64,000 nucleotides of DNA from an uncultured Caulobacterales bacterium (GCA_903840435.1 CAIMFV010000047.1:183582-247581), one strand, 5' to 3'; shown: positions 1 to 10,361, counted from the stretch's first letter. The notes: generated by a model from the letters alone, not told the origin. Translations and numbers: made by a program.

Positions 1-115
1 GGCCATCCGTTGCGTAAGGGATTGCGCGCCGCCCCTGAACTCCGCAAAATGAACGCTGATAATCTTCACTGCCATCGGGCGAAAAGCCCTTAAATCCCCA
101 GGGAGGGAGCGCGTC

Positions 116-1417
116 ATGGACTTTACCTATACCGAACGCCAAAAATATTGGATCGATCGGGTCTCGCGCTTCATGGACGCCCACGTCTATCCCGCCATTC
201 CGGTCTATGAGAAGGAAATGGCGGTCGAAGGCGCGGCGCGCTGGAAGGTCGTTCAGGTCGTTGAAGAGCTGAAAGCCAAGGCCAAGGCCGAAGGCTTGTG
301 GAACATGTTCATGCCCCCCCATGCCGGGCACCCTAATCTCGACGATACGTTTAAGTTCGAAGGTCAGCAGCTTTCCAATCTGGAATATGCCTGTATCGCC
401 GAACTGATGGGCCGGGTTGGGTTTGCGTCAGAGGTGTTCAACTGCTCGGCGCCCGACACTGGCAATATGGAGGTGCTTGAGCGCTATGGCACCCGGGAGC
501 AGAAAGAGACCTGGTTGCGGCCTCTGATGAATGGCGAGATTCGCTCGGCCTTTTTAATGACAGAGCCGGCCGTCGCCTCGTCGGACGCCACCAATATCGA
601 AACCTCAATCGTCCGCGATGGGGATCACTATGTGGTCAATGGCCGCAAGTGGTGGTCTTCCGGCGTTGGCGATCCGCGCTGCAAGATCGCCATTGTCATG
701 GGCAAGACCGATCCCTCGGCAAAGACCTATACCCAACAGAGCCAGATCCTCATCCCTCTCGACACCCCTGGCATCGAGGTGGTCAGAATGTTGCCGGTGT
801 TTGGCTATGATGACGCGCCGCACGGCCATGCCGAAGTGATCTTGAACAATGTTCGCGTGCCCGCAGAGAATTTGCTCCTCGGCGAAGGACGCGGGTTTGA
901 AATTGCCCAGGGCCGCCTCGGTCCCGGTCGCATCCATCACTGCATGCGCACCATCGGCGCGGCGGAAGTGGCGCTAGAAAAGATGGCTCGGCGGCTTTTG
1001 TCGCGGCGCGCGTTCGGCAAGTTGGTCGCCGAACACTCGATCTGGGAGCAAAGGGTTGCTGAAGCCCGGACCGAAATTGAAATGTGTCGCCTGCTTTGCC
1101 TCAAGGCCGCCGACATGATGGATCGGGCGGGCAATAAGTCGGCGCGGCTCGAAATCGCTATGATCAAGGTTGCCGCGCCGCGCATGGCGTTGAAAATTAT
1201 TGATGATGCGATTCAAGCCTTCGGCGGTGCAGGCGTCACATCCGACCCTGGCCTTGCCAAGCTCTATTCCGGCATCCGCACGCTGCGCTTGGCGGACGGC
1301 CCGGACGAAGTGCACAATCGCACCATTGCGCGGATGGAATTCGCCAAGTACGGCGATGAGGCCGCACGCAGCAAGGTCGAGGCCGAAGGTCGTCTGCACG
1401 TGCCCGGCATTCGCTGA
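116..1417 (+). CDS. acyl-CoA dehydrogenase family protein
   Basis: FAD-dependent alpha,beta-dehydrogenation of an acyl-CoA, probably in fatty-acid or related acid catabolism. The 433-residue protein has the family layout: an N-terminal helical domain, a middle beta domain with the flavin/substrate stretch [12 protein letters not shown] (about 146-157), and a C-terminal helical domain with AFGGAG and [15 protein letters not shown] (about 392-406). The GPDEVH signature is typical of the ACAD10/11-like branch, without the kinase domain of the eukaryotic members. A purine-rich AGGGAGGGAG lies just upstream of the ATG. The MOSC gene follows after 36 bases, so the two may be co-transcribed. The substrate cannot be read from sequence. 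Confidence 0.93.
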   Translation: MDFTYTERQKYWIDRVSRFMDAHVYPAIPVYEKEMAVEGAARWKVVQVVEELKAKAKAEGLWNMFMPPHAGHPNLDDTFKFEGQQLSNLEYACIAELMGRVGFASEVFNCSAPDTGNMEVLERYGTREQKETWLRPLMNGEIRSAFLMTEPAVASSDATNIETSIVRDGDHYVVNGRKWWSSGVGDPRCKIAIVMGKTDPSAKTYTQQSQILIPLDTPGIEVVRMLPVFGYDDAPHGHAEVILNNVRVPAENLLLGEGRGFEIAQGRLGPGRIHHCMRTIGAAEVALEKMARRLLSRRAFGKLVAEHSIWEQRVAEARTEIEMCRLLCLKAADMMDRAGNKSARLEIAMIKVAAPRMALKIIDDAIQAFGGAGVTSDPGLAKLYSGIRTLRLADGPDEVHNRTIARMEFAKYGDEAARSKVEAEGRLHVPGIR

Positions 1418-1453
1418 ACGCGCCGCGTAGGCCAGGGCGTCAAGGGAGAGGTT

Positions 1454-2221
1454 ATGGGGCATGTCGCCATTATCGAAGGCCTCTCCCGATATCCAATAAA
1501 GGGGTTTAGCCCAGAGGCGCTGCGGACCGTTCAGCTATGGGCGGGCCAAGGCGTCGCGGGTGACCGCCTGTTTGCCTTAGAAAACGGGCCCAGCGGGTTT
1601 GATCCCAAGGCGCCAAGCCATATTTCCAAAATGCGCTTTGCGGTCTTGGCGCCGATGGCCGAGGTGGCGCGGTTCTCCCTGACGCGTGCGGCGGGCGAGA
1701 CTGAATTTCAGGTGACGGGGCCCCATGCCCCACCGCTCCGGGTCGACCTTGCCACCGAGGCTGGCGCAAGGGCCTTCGCAACCTATGTCCAGCATGGCTT
1801 GGGCGACCTCTGCCAAGGTCCGCTGCGCCTCGTACAGGCGCCGCCGCATCGCTTTTTTGACCATCCGCGTGGCGAGGTGTCTCTGATCAATCTGGCGACC
1901 TTAAGCGATCTTGGTCAGCGGATCGGCCGCGAGATCGATCCGGTGCGCTTGCGGGGCAATCTTTGGCTTTCTGGCTGGCCGCCGGGCTATGAGCTCGACC
2001 TTACGCCGGGGACGAAGATCGCGCTGGGGGAGGTGGCGGCTGAGATTATCGGGCCGATCCGCCGCTGTGTCGCCACCCATGTGAATCCGACAACGGCCGA
2101 ACGCGACCTCGACCTTGTCGGCGCCTTGCAATCTGAGTTCGGTCACGCCAATTGCGGGGTCTATGTGAAAATATTGCAGGACGGCGCGCTCAGGATTGGC
2201 GATGCGGTCAAGGTTGGGTGA
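1454..2221 (+). CDS. MOSC domain-containing protein
   Basis: The protein has the N-terminal MOSC beta-barrel (YPIKGFSPEAL near residue 14) followed by a MOSC domain with the conserved Cys in RRCVATHVNP, close to the C-terminus. MOSC domains are related to the C-terminal part of molybdenum-cofactor sulfurase and bind Moco or carry sulfur. The role of this short stand-alone 255-residue form is not known. It lies between an acyl-CoA dehydrogenase gene and prmC. Its TGA ends two bases before the prmC ATG, so translational coupling is likely. Confidence 0.88.
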   Translation: MGHVAIIEGLSRYPIKGFSPEALRTVQLWAGQGVAGDRLFALENGPSGFDPKAPSHISKMRFAVLAPMAEVARFSLTRAAGETEFQVTGPHAPPLRVDLATEAGARAFATYVQHGLGDLCQGPLRLVQAPPHRFFDHPRGEVSLINLATLSDLGQRIGREIDPVRLRGNLWLSGWPPGYELDLTPGTKIALGEVAAEIIGPIRRCVATHVNPTTAERDLDLVGALQSEFGHANCGVYVKILQDGALRIGDAVKVG

Positions 2222-2223
2222 GC

Positions 2224-3096
2224 ATGGACCTTAAAACCGCGTGGACCACAACCCGCGACCGCTTGAAGGCGCAAGGCATTGACAGCCCGGTCATTGATGC
2301 GCGCCTGTTGCTGGAAGCGGCTGCGGGCGTCAGTCGCACCGATATTGTCACCGACCCCTATCGGGCCCTGACCGACGCGCAAACCCAACAGCTTGAGGCC
2401 TATGTCGCGCGACGGCTGAGGCGGGAGCCGGTGGGGCGAATCCTGGGGCGACAAGGCTTCTGGAAAATTCTGTTGAAGGTCACGCCCGACGTCCTTGCGC
2501 CCCGTCCGGACACCGAAACCTTGCTCGATGTGGTCTTGCCCCTGTTCGAGACCTATCAGGCTTTCGATGTCATCGACCTTGGCGTCGGGTCTGGGGCGAT
2601 TCTGTTGGCGATCTTGTGCGAGCGCTCGCTGGCGCGGGGCGTCGGGGTTGACCTGTCGTTTGAAGCCTTGGCGGTCGCGCGTGAAAATGCCGCCCATCTG
2701 GGCTTGCAAGGACGTGCGAGCTTTTTCCGCAGCCATTGGGCCGATGGATTGGATTCTGGGCGCTTCGACCTCGTTGTGTCCAACCCGCCCTATATTCCAA
2801 CGGGCGAGATTGCAGGACTAGACCCTGAGGTGCGCAATCATGACCCGCATCTGGCGCTGGACGGGGGCGAGGACGGCCTCGCCGCCTATCGCGAGTTGGC
2901 CCCGCAAATCTTGAGATTGCTCAAGCCGGGAGCCCCCTTCGCGGTCGAGATCGGCTATGATCAGGCCGCCCCGGTCGAAGCGCTCTTTCGGGCCGCAGGC
3001 GCTTTGGAGGTGCGCACCGTCAAGGACTTAGCCTTGCGTGACCGTGTGGTGACCGGTCGCCGTCGGCCTGCGGACGCGCCAAGCCCTCCGACCTAG
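2224..3096 (+). CDS. prmC: peptide chain release factor N5-glutamine methyltransferase
   Basis: PrmC methylates the glutamine of the GGQ motif in release factors RF1 and RF2, using SAM. The 290-residue protein has the N-terminal helical domain, a Rossmann SAM site (VIDLGVGSGAILLA) and the diagnostic NPPY motif at about 187-190 (VVSNPPYIPTGEI). I chose the ATG two bases after the MOSC stop. An upstream in-frame start would overlap MOSC and add a non-homologous leader. In many proteobacteria prmC follows prfA; here prfA is not adjacent and MOSC takes that position. Confidence 0.95.
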   Translation: MDLKTAWTTTRDRLKAQGIDSPVIDARLLLEAAAGVSRTDIVTDPYRALTDAQTQQLEAYVARRLRREPVGRILGRQGFWKILLKVTPDVLAPRPDTETLLDVVLPLFETYQAFDVIDLGVGSGAILLAILCERSLARGVGVDLSFEALAVARENAAHLGLQGRASFFRSHWADGLDSGRFDLVVSNPPYIPTGEIAGLDPEVRNHDPHLALDGGEDGLAAYRELAPQILRLLKPGAPFAVEIGYDQAAPVEALFRAAGALEVRTVKDLALRDRVVTGRRRPADAPSPPT

Positions 3097-3435
3097 CCCC
3101 ATTTGTCGGTCCGCCAAGAAAAGCCTTGGAATTGCCTGCGCAACCCGCTAAGGCAATCCTGTCTTCCCGTAAATCGTCGGTGGATTTCGAACAGGCTCTC
3201 GCGGCTTAAGTCCGAATCACCGAAGACATAGGAAGCGGATGGCAGCGGCGCAACGAGACCGCTCCTCCGTTCGAGAAGACGGCACGTGGACTCCATCCAA
3301 TCCGGGTGAGGCGCGGTTCCAGCCATTATGGAGCGCCTACGGATAGGACGGTCGGAAGACTTGGGCGACGTCTCGTCCCTCCGGCTTTACGGAACCTCCG
3401 GCGACCCAAACCAACACCCTTCGTGACGGCATGGC
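3097..3435. other. intergenic region without recognised gene
   Basis: About 340 bases between prmC and the DUF4167 gene. Short open frames on both strands show no recognisable domain, and I found no tRNA-like or riboswitch-like signature. It presumably holds the promoter and leader of the DUF4167 gene. The bases just before the GTG/ATG start give no strong Shine-Dalgarno sequence. Confidence 0.4.
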
Positions 3436-3438
3436 GTG

Positions 3439-4653
3439 ATGAGAGACTTCAAAGGAATGAAACGGCAACGCGGTCGCAATCGCGGCGGCGGCAATGGGGG
3501 CAAGCCGAGCCAGAACGTCAACCGCGCCTTCGACTCGAATGGGCCGGATAATGTCAAGATCCGGGGCCACGCCCAGCACGTCTATGACAAGTATTGTCAA
3601 TTGGCCCGCGATGCGGCGTCAGCCGGCGATCGGGTTCTGGCGGAAAACTACCTCCAGCACGCCGAGCACTATTTCCGCGTCCTGCGGGTCTTGCAGCCGA
3701 CTCGTCCGCCTTCGGAGATTACCGGACGCGACGTGTTTGCCTCGGGCTTCGATATCGATGTGGACGAAGACGGCGACGGCGAGGGCCAGGACGGTCAAGA
3801 GGGTGAGGCCGATCAAGACTTTCAACCCCGCGATACGGGCTATCGCGACGAAGGCCGCAGAGACAATGGCGGCCGCGAGTATCAACCCCGCGAAAATCAA
3901 TCCCGTGACAATCAGGGGCGCGATTATCAGCCCCGTGACTATCAAGCGCGGGATAATCAGCAGCGTGATGGGCAACCTCGCGACGGGCAATCGCAACGCG
4001 ACGGGCAACCGCGTGATGGACAACAGCGCGACCGCTATGACGGGCGCGAGCGCAATGGCCGGGATCGTTATGAGGGCCGCAACCGCGACGATAGAAATCG
4101 GGACACGGCCAATCGCGACGACCGCCCAAGAGACTCCGTTCAACGCGAGGCGGGCAGCCAAAACCGTGATGAGCGGCCCAGAGATGATAGGCCCAGAGAT
4201 GAGAGGCCCAGAGACGAAAGACCCAGAGACGAAAGACCCAGGGAAGATAGGCCGCGCCGGGAGGATCGCTATCGGGATCGCGACGAGCGCCGCTATGCCG
4301 AACCGCGCGCCGACCGTGCCGATCCTTTGGCAGTGGTCGAGCCGCAGGCAACACCCCTAACCTCGGGAAATTCTGCTCAAGGCCCATCACCCCAGCCATC
4401 GACGCCGCTTGGCTTGACGCCTTTAACCGCGCCTCCTATTGCCCAAACCCCGCTGACGCCGTTGACCCCGATGAGTGCGCCACCGGTTGTGCAAAACACC
4501 GATGATGGCATGTTGCGGTCGCAGGACGGCGGCGTCAGCCATGCGCCGGCTTTCCTCGGTGTATCAGCTGCGCCCGACGCCGCAGAAGCGCCAGTTAAGC
4601 GCGGACGGGGTCGTCCTCGCAAGGTGGTCGATGAGGCGGCAAAGGCGGACTAA
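3439..4653 (+). CDS. DUF4167 domain protein with Arg/Asp-rich low-complexity middle and AT-hook
   Basis: Residues 1 to about 85 match DUF4167 (MKRQRGRNRGGG..., then NVKIRGHAQHVYDKYCQLARDA and ENYLQHAEHYFRVL), a domain typical of alphaproteobacteria. Residues about 125-290 are low-complexity, built from degenerate units such as QPRDYQ, QRDGQPRDG and ERPRD. A Pro/Thr-rich stretch follows. The C-terminus (about 387-396, KRGRGRPRKV) is a canonical AT-hook. Together these suggest a nucleic-acid-binding protein, possibly RNA-associated; that function is inferred. An in-frame GTG lies directly before the chosen ATG, and a further ATG at 3457 is also possible. Composition is strongly biased to R, D and Q. 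Confidence 0.88.
   Translation: MRDFKGMKRQRGRNRGGGNGGKPSQNVNRAFDSNGPDNVKIRGHAQHVYDKYCQLARDAASAGDRVLAENYLQHAEHYFRVLRVLQPTRPPSEITGRDVFASGFDIDVDEDGDGEGQDGQEGEADQDFQPRDTGYRDEGRRDNGGREYQPRENQSRDNQGRDYQPRDYQARDNQQRDGQPRDGQSQRDGQPRDGQQRDRYDGRERNGRDRYEGRNRDDRNRDTANRDDRPRDSVQREAGSQNRDERPRDDRPRDERPRDERPRDERPREDRPRREDRYRDRDERRYAEPRADRADPLAVVEPQATPLTSGNSAQGPSPQPSTPLGLTPLTAPPIAQTPLTPLTPMSAPPVVQNTDDGMLRSQDGGVSHAPAFLGVSAAPDAAEAPVKRGRGRPRKVVDEAAKAD
4171..4245 (+). repeat. 15-bp coding tandem repeat (RPRDE units)
   Basis: Within the DUF4167 gene, about five near-identical 15-base units of the form GGCCCAGAGATGAGA follow one another and encode RPRDE/RPRDD. Adjacent units differ by one or two bases, so the array looks recently expanded. 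It is likely to vary in length between strains without breaking the frame. Confidence 0.75.
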
Positions 4654-4732
4654 TCGGATAGGCTTTCGCCGAAGCTGAGGAGAGCGTTTTTGGCTCTGCT
4701 CGGCGCCTGACGGGAAATCGGTCATCCGTACC

Positions 4733-4764
4733 CTTGTGTGGCTAAATCGCCACACCTATGTGAT
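4733..4764 (+). promoter_or_regulatory. putative RpoH (heat-shock sigma) promoter of clpB
   Basis: CTTG at 4733-4736, an 18-base spacer, then CCTATGTGAT at 4755-4764. This agrees with the alphaproteobacterial RpoH consensus CTTG-N17/18-CYTATNTNNG except at the last base. It lies about 65 bases upstream of the clpB ATG, as expected for a heat-shock gene. The spacer itself is an inverted repeat (TGTGGC...GCCACA). Confidence 0.65.
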
Positions 4765-4827
4765 GCGTGAGCGAGAAGCGGGCTTATCGAAGACGCCGTC
4801 TCGCCTTCCGCCACGCAAGGGGACGCC

Positions 4828-7422
4828 ATGAATATCGAACTCTATTCCGACCGGGCCAAGGCTGCCATTCAGGCGGCACAAGGGGTCGCGCTCGCCGCCG
4901 GTCATCAGCAATTTGCGCCTGAGCACCTGTTACACGCCTTGCTTGAAGAGCGGGATGGGCCGAACGGACTGGGGCTCTGCCGTAGTCTTATCCAGCAGGC
5001 TGGCGGACGGGCTGAGGATACAGCGGTGGCCATCGCCGCGGCGCTTGCCAAGCTTCCCAAGGTCGAAGGCGGGTCGGGCCAGCTCTATCTCGCCCCTGCG
5101 ACGGCGCGGGTGTTCGCCACCGCCGAAGCCGACGCCAAGGCGTCCGGGGATGCCTTTGTCACAACCGAACGGTTGTTGATTGCGCTGGCCAAGGATGGCG
5201 CAGCCGCGGCCGACGCCTTGAAGGCGGCCAAGGTGACCGTCAAGGGTTTGGAAGACGCCGTGGCGGGGGTACGCAAGGGCCGCACTGCCGATTCTGCCAG
5301 TGCCGAAGAGGGATATGACGCGCTGAAGCGCTATGCACGCGACCTCACCCAAGCCGCACGCGATGGCAAGCTCGATCCGGTGATCGGCCGCGACGAAGAG
5401 ATCCGCCGCACCATCCAGGTCCTGGCCCGTCGCACGAAAAATAATCCAGTTTTGATTGGCGAGCCCGGCGTCGGCAAGACCGCCATTGTCGAAGGCTTGG
5501 CGCTGCGGATCATCAATGGCGACGTGCCAGAAAGCTTGAAGGACAAGACGCTTCTCGCCCTCGACATGGGATCGCTCATCGCAGGCGCCAAATATCGCGG
5601 CGAATTTGAAGAGCGATTGAAGGCGGTTCTGAACGAGGTCACAGCCGCCGAAGGTCAGGTGGTCCTATTCATTGATGAGATGCATACCCTGGTCGGTGCG
5701 GGGAAATCGGAAGGGGCGATGGACGCCTCTAACCTGCTCAAGCCCGCCCTGGCGCGCGGTGAGCTCCATTGTGTCGGCGCCACAACCCTCGATGAATACC
5801 GCAAGCATGTGGAAAAGGACGCCGCGCTCGCCAGGCGCTTCCAGCCTGTATTTGTGCAAGAGCCGACGGTCGAAGACACCATTTCCATCCTGCGGGGTCT
5901 GAAAGAAAAGTACGAGGTCCACCACGGGGTGCGCATTTCTGACGCGGCCATTGTTGCCGCCGCCACCTTATCGAACCGCTACATCACTGACCGCTTCCTG
6001 CCCGATAAGGCGATTGATTTGGTCGATGAGGCCTCAAGCCGGGTGCGCATGGCGATTGATTCGAAACCCGAAGCCTTGGACGAAATTGATCGGCGGCTGG
6101 TGCAATTGAAGATCGAGCGTGAAGCCCTCCGCAAGGAGACTGATGCAGGCTCCAAGGCCCGGTTGGAGAAGATCGATGTCGAGCTTGCTGACCTCTCCAC
6201 CCAGTCGGAGGAGCTTGGCGGGCGTTGGCGGGCGGAGAAATCAAAGCTAGGCGCTGCAGCCACTGCGCGCCAATCCCTCGACCGCCTGCGCGCCGAACTG
6301 GCCCAAGCCCAACGTGCCGGGGATTTGCAGCGCGCGTCGGAAATCCTCTATGGCGAAATTCCAGTGCTTGAGCGTCGGCTGGCGGAAGCCGAGGAAAGCG
6401 CCCGCGATCAGTTGACGCCTGAGGTGGTGGACGCAGAGCAAATCGCAGCGGTGGTCTCGCGCTGGACCGGTGTGCCGGTGGAGAAGATGCTCGAAGGCGA
6501 GCGCGGCAAGCTGCTTTCCATGGAAGATAAGCTGCGCGGGCGGGTGGTGGGCCAGGAGGAAGCCTTGGCGGCCGTTTCGGATGCTGTGCGCCGGGCCCGT
6601 GCCGGGCTGAAAGACCCCCATCGTCCGATTGGCTCCTTCCTCTTTTTGGGCCCAACCGGCGTTGGCAAGACCGAATTGACCAAGGCGCTGGCTGAGTTCC
6701 TGTTTGACGACGAGACCGCCATTACCCGGCTCGATATGAGCGAATATATGGAGAAGCACTCGGTCAGCCGCATGATTGGCGCGCCTCCCGGCTATGTCGG
6801 CTATGATGAAGGCGGCGCCTTGACCGAGGCGGTGCGGCGCAGGCCCTATCAGGTGGTCTTGTTCGATGAGGTGGAAAAGGCCCATCCCGATGTGTTCAAC
6901 GTCTTGTTGCAGGTGCTTGACGACGGACGCTTGACCGATGGTCAAGGGCGTACTGTCGATTTCCGCAACACCATGTTGATCATGACCTCAAATCTTGGCT
7001 CCGACGTCATTGCCGCCCAAGGTGAGGAGGACGAGGTGGAAGAGGTGAGGCCGATTGTCATGGAGGCGGTCCGCCGCCACTTCCGACCGGAATTCCTCAA
7101 CCGCATTGACGAGATCATCCTGTTCCGCCGCCTTGGACGGGGCGAGATGGACTCCATCGTCAAGATCCAATTGGGTCGCGTCGAAAAGTTGCTGGCCGAC
7201 CGGCGGATCACCCTGTCCGTCGAGCCGACGGCGCTGCATTGGTTGGGAGAGCGCGGCTACGATCCCGTCTATGGCGCCCGTCCGCTGAAGCGGGTCATTC
7301 AAAAGGAGTTGATGGACCCGATTGCCCGGCTGGTCCTGGCAGGCGAGATCAAGGATGGCGACGTCATCGAGGCCAAGGACGGAGGCGAACGGCTGGCCAT
7401 TGGTCGCGCCGTGGTGCATTGA
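4828..7422 (+). CDS. clpB: ATP-dependent chaperone ClpB
   Basis: ClpB is a hexameric AAA+ disaggregase that works with DnaK/DnaJ/GrpE to recover aggregated proteins in the cytoplasm. The 864-residue protein has the full layout: N-domain (1 to about 145), AAA1 with Walker A GEPGVGKT (from about residue 211), a coiled-coil middle domain (about 400-530), and AAA2 with Walker A GPTGVGKT (from about 608). The [17 protein letters not shown] and GYVGYDEGG stretches confirm the class. The start is supported by AAGGGG a few bases upstream. It is monocistronic, with an RpoH-type promoter in front. Confidence 0.98.
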   Translation: MNIELYSDRAKAAIQAAQGVALAAGHQQFAPEHLLHALLEERDGPNGLGLCRSLIQQAGGRAEDTAVAIAAALAKLPKVEGGSGQLYLAPATARVFATAEADAKASGDAFVTTERLLIALAKDGAAAADALKAAKVTVKGLEDAVAGVRKGRTADSASAEEGYDALKRYARDLTQAARDGKLDPVIGRDEEIRRTIQVLARRTKNNPVLIGEPGVGKTAIVEGLALRIINGDVPESLKDKTLLALDMGSLIAGAKYRGEFEERLKAVLNEVTAAEGQVVLFIDEMHTLVGAGKSEGAMDASNLLKPALARGELHCVGATTLDEYRKHVEKDAALARRFQPVFVQEPTVEDTISILRGLKEKYEVHHGVRISDAAIVAAATLSNRYITDRFLPDKAIDLVDEASSRVRMAIDSKPEALDEIDRRLVQLKIEREALRKETDAGSKARLEKIDVELADLSTQSEELGGRWRAEKSKLGAAATARQSLDRLRAELAQAQRAGDLQRASEILYGEIPVLERRLAEAEESARDQLTPEVVDAEQIAAVVSRWTGVPVEKMLEGERGKLLSMEDKLRGRVVGQEEALAAVSDAVRRARAGLKDPHRPIGSFLFLGPTGVGKTELTKALAEFLFDDETAITRLDMSEYMEKHSVSRMIGAPPGYVGYDEGGALTEAVRRRPYQVVLFDEVEKAHPDVFNVLLQVLDDGRLTDGQGRTVDFRNTMLIMTSNLGSDVIAAQGEEDEVEEVRPIVMEAVRRHFRPEFLNRIDEIILFRRLGRGEMDSIVKIQLGRVEKLLADRRITLSVEPTALHWLGERGYDPVYGARPLKRVIQKELMDPIARLVLAGEIKDGDVIEAKDGGERLAIGRAVVH

Positions 7423-7639
7423 GGCGGGTTGAATTGTTGTACCATAGTCTGAACAGAATGAGGTCGGTTCTCAGGCGTCCAGAAGGGCCGCTGTCATGGA
7501 CCGGGTGGTTCAGGATCACGCGCCGGTCATCGTGGCGCATCACGGTCTCTGACCGCTTGGTCTATCGCGTTTCAGGAAGCCCGCCAGATCAGCGGCTCGA
7601 GATCGCACACTGTCGATATCACGATTGACGTAAAGGAAA

Positions 7640-7671
7640 GAGAGGCGCCCTCCGCAAGGAAGGCGCCTCTC
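7640..7671 (-). terminator. Rho-independent terminator of the aminotransferase gene
   Basis: A 10-bp perfect stem GAGAGGCGCC/GGCGCCTCTC is extended inward past one mismatch and closed by a GCAA tetraloop. On the reverse strand it is followed by a T-rich CTTTCCTTTA. It sits 18 bases after the stop of the reverse-strand aminotransferase gene. It may also stop clpB transcripts coming from the other side. Confidence 0.75.
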
Positions 7672-7689
7672 GAGAAGACAAAGGACGAC

Positions 7690-8901
7690 TTAGGAAAGGT
7701 AGGTTGCGCCGCCGCTGGCCACAGGCGCGAAGGCATGCGGCGTGACGGCTGCCGTCGCCGGAGCGCCCATAACCTTTTTAAACGCCACGCGGAACTTGGC
7801 CATATCATCGGGTGTGCCCACCGAGATGCGCACGGCCTTGGGCCAGATCGGCCAGACGCGCCCGATATAGACCTTTTCCGCCTGCATGGCGGCAATGATG
7901 CCGTGCGCGTCGCGGTCGGTTTGGATCATGAAGCAGTTGGATTGCGGGTCGCCGACCACCTGATAGCCATTGGCTTTCAGCCAAGCCAGGGTTTCGCGCC
8001 GCGTATCGCCGATGATCTTCTTGCGGGTCGGAATGAGGTCCGGGTCGCTGATCGACGCCTTCGCCGCGGCCAGGGCCGTCACCGGCATGGCGTTTTGGTA
8101 ATAGGCTTGCAGTTTGTCGAGCAGGTCCGGACGGCCCATGGCCACGCCACACCGAATGCCCGCCATGCCATAGATTTTCGAGAAGGTGCGAAGGACGATC
8201 AGGTCCTTGCCTGCCGCGATCTGATCGACCACCGAGGTTTCATTCGACAGGTGGATATAGGCTTCGTCGACCAGCAGAATTGATCCAGCGGGCTTGTTTT
8301 CCAAAGCCCACAAAATGTCTTCGCGCGGCGTGATGGTGCCGGTTGGATTGTTGGGGTTGCAGATATAGATGACGCCCGCATTGGGGTCAGCCGCGACCAT
8401 GGCCTTGACGTCATGGCCGATGGCGCTGGTCAACGGCACCTTATGCAGGGGGGCCTTGGTCACCATCGACGCCACCACGGGCGCTTCATAGGACGGATCG
8501 GCCGTCACCAGACTGCGGGTCGGCGAGGTGAAGGCCAGCACAGTATAGTGCAGCGGCTCACCCGATCCGGCATAGACCGCGACATTCTCCGGCTTCAAAC
8601 CTTGCTGGGCGGCGTAGAGTTTCAAAAATGCGTCCTGCACGCCCGTGCGGTCATAACGGCCGCCCATCGGCGCAATCTCGGCCATGGCCTCAATCGCCGC
8701 CTTGCAGGGGCCAAGCGGGTTTTCATTGGCGTTGATGATGACTGCGTCGGGAGGCAAGACACCCCAACGCTGCGAGGCGAGCTTGGCCTGAGCAAAATCA
8801 GCCTCGCCAAGAATAGGAACCGCAGCAGCCACGGCGCTGGTCATCAAAAAAGCGCGGCGACCGAGCGTCGATGGCGCGTTGAGTGTCTCTTCGTCTCTCA
8901 T
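7690..8901 (-). CDS. Tat-exported PLP-dependent aminotransferase, HisC-like
   Basis: Fold-type I aminotransferase of the histidinol-phosphate aminotransferase-like group. Motifs include INANENPLGPC, ICNPNNPTG, VDEAYIHL and the PLP lysine in FSKIYGMAGIRCG (about K242). Unusually, it begins with a twin-arginine signal (LGRRAFLM, then an Ala-rich hydrophobic run and AQA), pointing to export of the folded, cofactor-loaded enzyme. I chose the ATG at 8901, which gives a compact Tat signal; an upstream in-frame start adds 15 residues. It has no his genes around it, so a role in histidine synthesis is unlikely. The substrate is unknown. Confidence 0.9.
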   Translation of the reverse strand: MRDEETLNAPSTLGRRAFLMTSAVAAAVPILGEADFAQAKLASQRWGVLPPDAVIINANENPLGPCKAAIEAMAEIAPMGGRYDRTGVQDAFLKLYAAQQGLKPENVAVYAGSGEPLHYTVLAFTSPTRSLVTADPSYEAPVVASMVTKAPLHKVPLTSAIGHDVKAMVAADPNAGVIYICNPNNPTGTITPREDILWALENKPAGSILLVDEAYIHLSNETSVVDQIAAGKDLIVLRTFSKIYGMAGIRCGVAMGRPDLLDKLQAYYQNAMPVTALAAAKASISDPDLIPTRKKIIGDTRRETLAWLKANGYQVVGDPQSNCFMIQTDRDAHGIIAAMQAEKVYIGRVWPIWPKAVRISVGTPDDMAKFRVAFKKVMGAPATAAVTPHAFAPVASGGATYLS

Positions 8902-9071
8902 GGAAGGGCCCTTATCCAAACGATCTCGCGGCGCGGATGGGATCAACGCGCCTCAGAAGCATAAGTTTTCTCGCGCAGCGCGTGGCTTGGCAAGTAAAAT
9001 AGGTTAAAAATCGCGGCCCCCGCGCTAGGGCGCTGAAATTCTTCGCACCGGCGCCTCAATTGAGGCGGAGG

Positions 9072-10361
9072 CTAGTCCTCAAACGGATCGCGCATAACAA
9101 TCGTGTCGTCGCGGTCGGGCGAGGTGCCGAGGATGGCGACCGGGACGCCAGTCAATTCTTCCAGACGTCGGACATATTTGATGGCGGCGCCGGGTAGGTC
9201 TTTCCAACTGCGCGCGCCTTGGGTCGAATGGGCCCAGCCTTCGAGGGTTTCGTAGACTGGAACCACATTGGCCTGATCCGCCATCGAGGCGGGTAAATAA
9301 TCGATGACCGTTTCGCCCAAGCGGTAGCCGACACAGATCTTCAGGTGCTCAAAGCCGTCCAGCACATCGAGCTTGGTCAGCGCCATGCCGTCTATAGCGT
9401 TTACCGCCGCCGATTGACGCACCAAGACCGCATCGAACCAGCCGCAGCGGCGCGCGCGCCCGGTCACGGTTCCAAACTCATGACCCCGCTCGCCAAGTCG
9501 GGCGCCGTCAGCGTCGTGCAATTCGGTGGGGAAGGGGCCAGAGCCCACCCGGGTCGTATAGGCCTTGACGATGCCGAGCACATAGCCGACCGACCGGGGA
9601 CCAAGTCCAGATCCCGCCGCCGCCTGCCCCGCCACCGTATTGGACGAGGTGACGAAGGGGTAGGTCCCGTGGTCGACATCAAGGAGCGCGCCTTGCGCCC
9701 CTTCAAATAAGATTCGCCGACCTGCGCGCCGGGCCTCGTCCAACAGCCGCCAGGCCGGTCGGGCGAAGGGCAGGATTTTGGGCGCGATCTCAAGCAGCCC
9801 GCGCAACAGGGTTTGCGGATCGATCTCCGGTAAATTGAGCCCGCGCCGCAAAGCGCCATGGTGGGCGAGCAGCCGCTCAATCTTGGCTTCCAGCGCCGCA
9901 GGATCGGTTAAATCGGCGACCCGAATGGCCCGCCGCCCCACCTTGTCCTCATAGGCCGGACCGATGCCGCGACCGGTGGTGCCGATCTTATTGGCGCCTG
10001 CCTCGGCCTCGCGGGCTGCGTCGAGGTCGCGATGTAAGGGCAGGATCAGGGTGGCATTGTCGGCCAGCACAAGCAGGTCCGGCGTAATCCTCACGCCTTG
10101 GGCCTCGACGCGGGCAATCTCGTCCAACAGCGCTTGCGGGTCGACCACCACGCCATTGCCGATGATTGAGAGCTTGCCCTGCACCACGCCCGACGGCAGC
10201 AAGGACAGCTTATAGACCTTGTCGCCGACCACCAGGGTGTGGCCCGCATTATGCCCGCCTTGGAACCGCACCACCACATCGGCGCGATTGGAAAGCCAAT
10301 CGACCAGCTTTCCCTTACCTTCGTCGCCCCATTGGGCGCCGACGACTGCGACATTAGCCAT
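9072..10361 (-). CDS. purA: adenylosuccinate synthase
   Basis: Catalyses GTP-dependent joining of IMP and aspartate to adenylosuccinate, the first committed step to AMP. The 429-residue protein begins with the GTP-binding P-loop [15 protein letters not shown]. It also has [17 protein letters not shown], the IMP-binding [14 protein letters not shown] and the C-terminal [10 protein letters not shown]. Length is standard. It is last in a reverse-strand run serC-serA-purA, about 106 bases after serA. A perfect palindrome CGCCTCAATTGAGGCG (9052-9067) lies at its 3' end. Confidence 0.98.
   Translation of the reverse strand: MANVAVVGAQWGDEGKGKLVDWLSNRADVVVRFQGGHNAGHTLVVGDKVYKLSLLPSGVVQGKLSIIGNGVVVDPQALLDEIARVEAQGVRITPDLLVLADNATLILPLHRDLDAAREAEAGANKIGTTGRGIGPAYEDKVGRRAIRVADLTDPAALEAKIERLLAHHGALRRGLNLPEIDPQTLLRGLLEIAPKILPFARPAWRLLDEARRAGRRILFEGAQGALLDVDHGTYPFVTSSNTVAGQAAAGSGLGPRSVGYVLGIVKAYTTRVGSGPFPTELHDADGARLGERGHEFGTVTGRARRCGWFDAVLVRQSAAVNAIDGMALTKLDVLDGFEHLKICVGYRLGETVIDYLPASMADQANVVPVYETLEGWAHSTQGARSWKDLPGAAIKYVRRLEELTGVPVAILGTSPDRDDTIVMRDPFED

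Noticed and set aside
3494..4399. Long open frames in other frames and on the reverse strand within the DUF4167 gene
   Set aside because: They are produced by the repetitive 15-base units, which stay open in several frames; only the DUF4167 frame has domain homology and an AT-hook.
7423..7639. Possible small RNA or short gene between clpB and the terminator
   Set aside because: Short open frames show no features, and the terminator orientation fits the reverse-strand aminotransferase rather than a forward transcript.
7690..8901. Calling the aminotransferase a genuine hisC
   Set aside because: No his genes are nearby and a Tat signal is present, so only a HisC-like label is supported.
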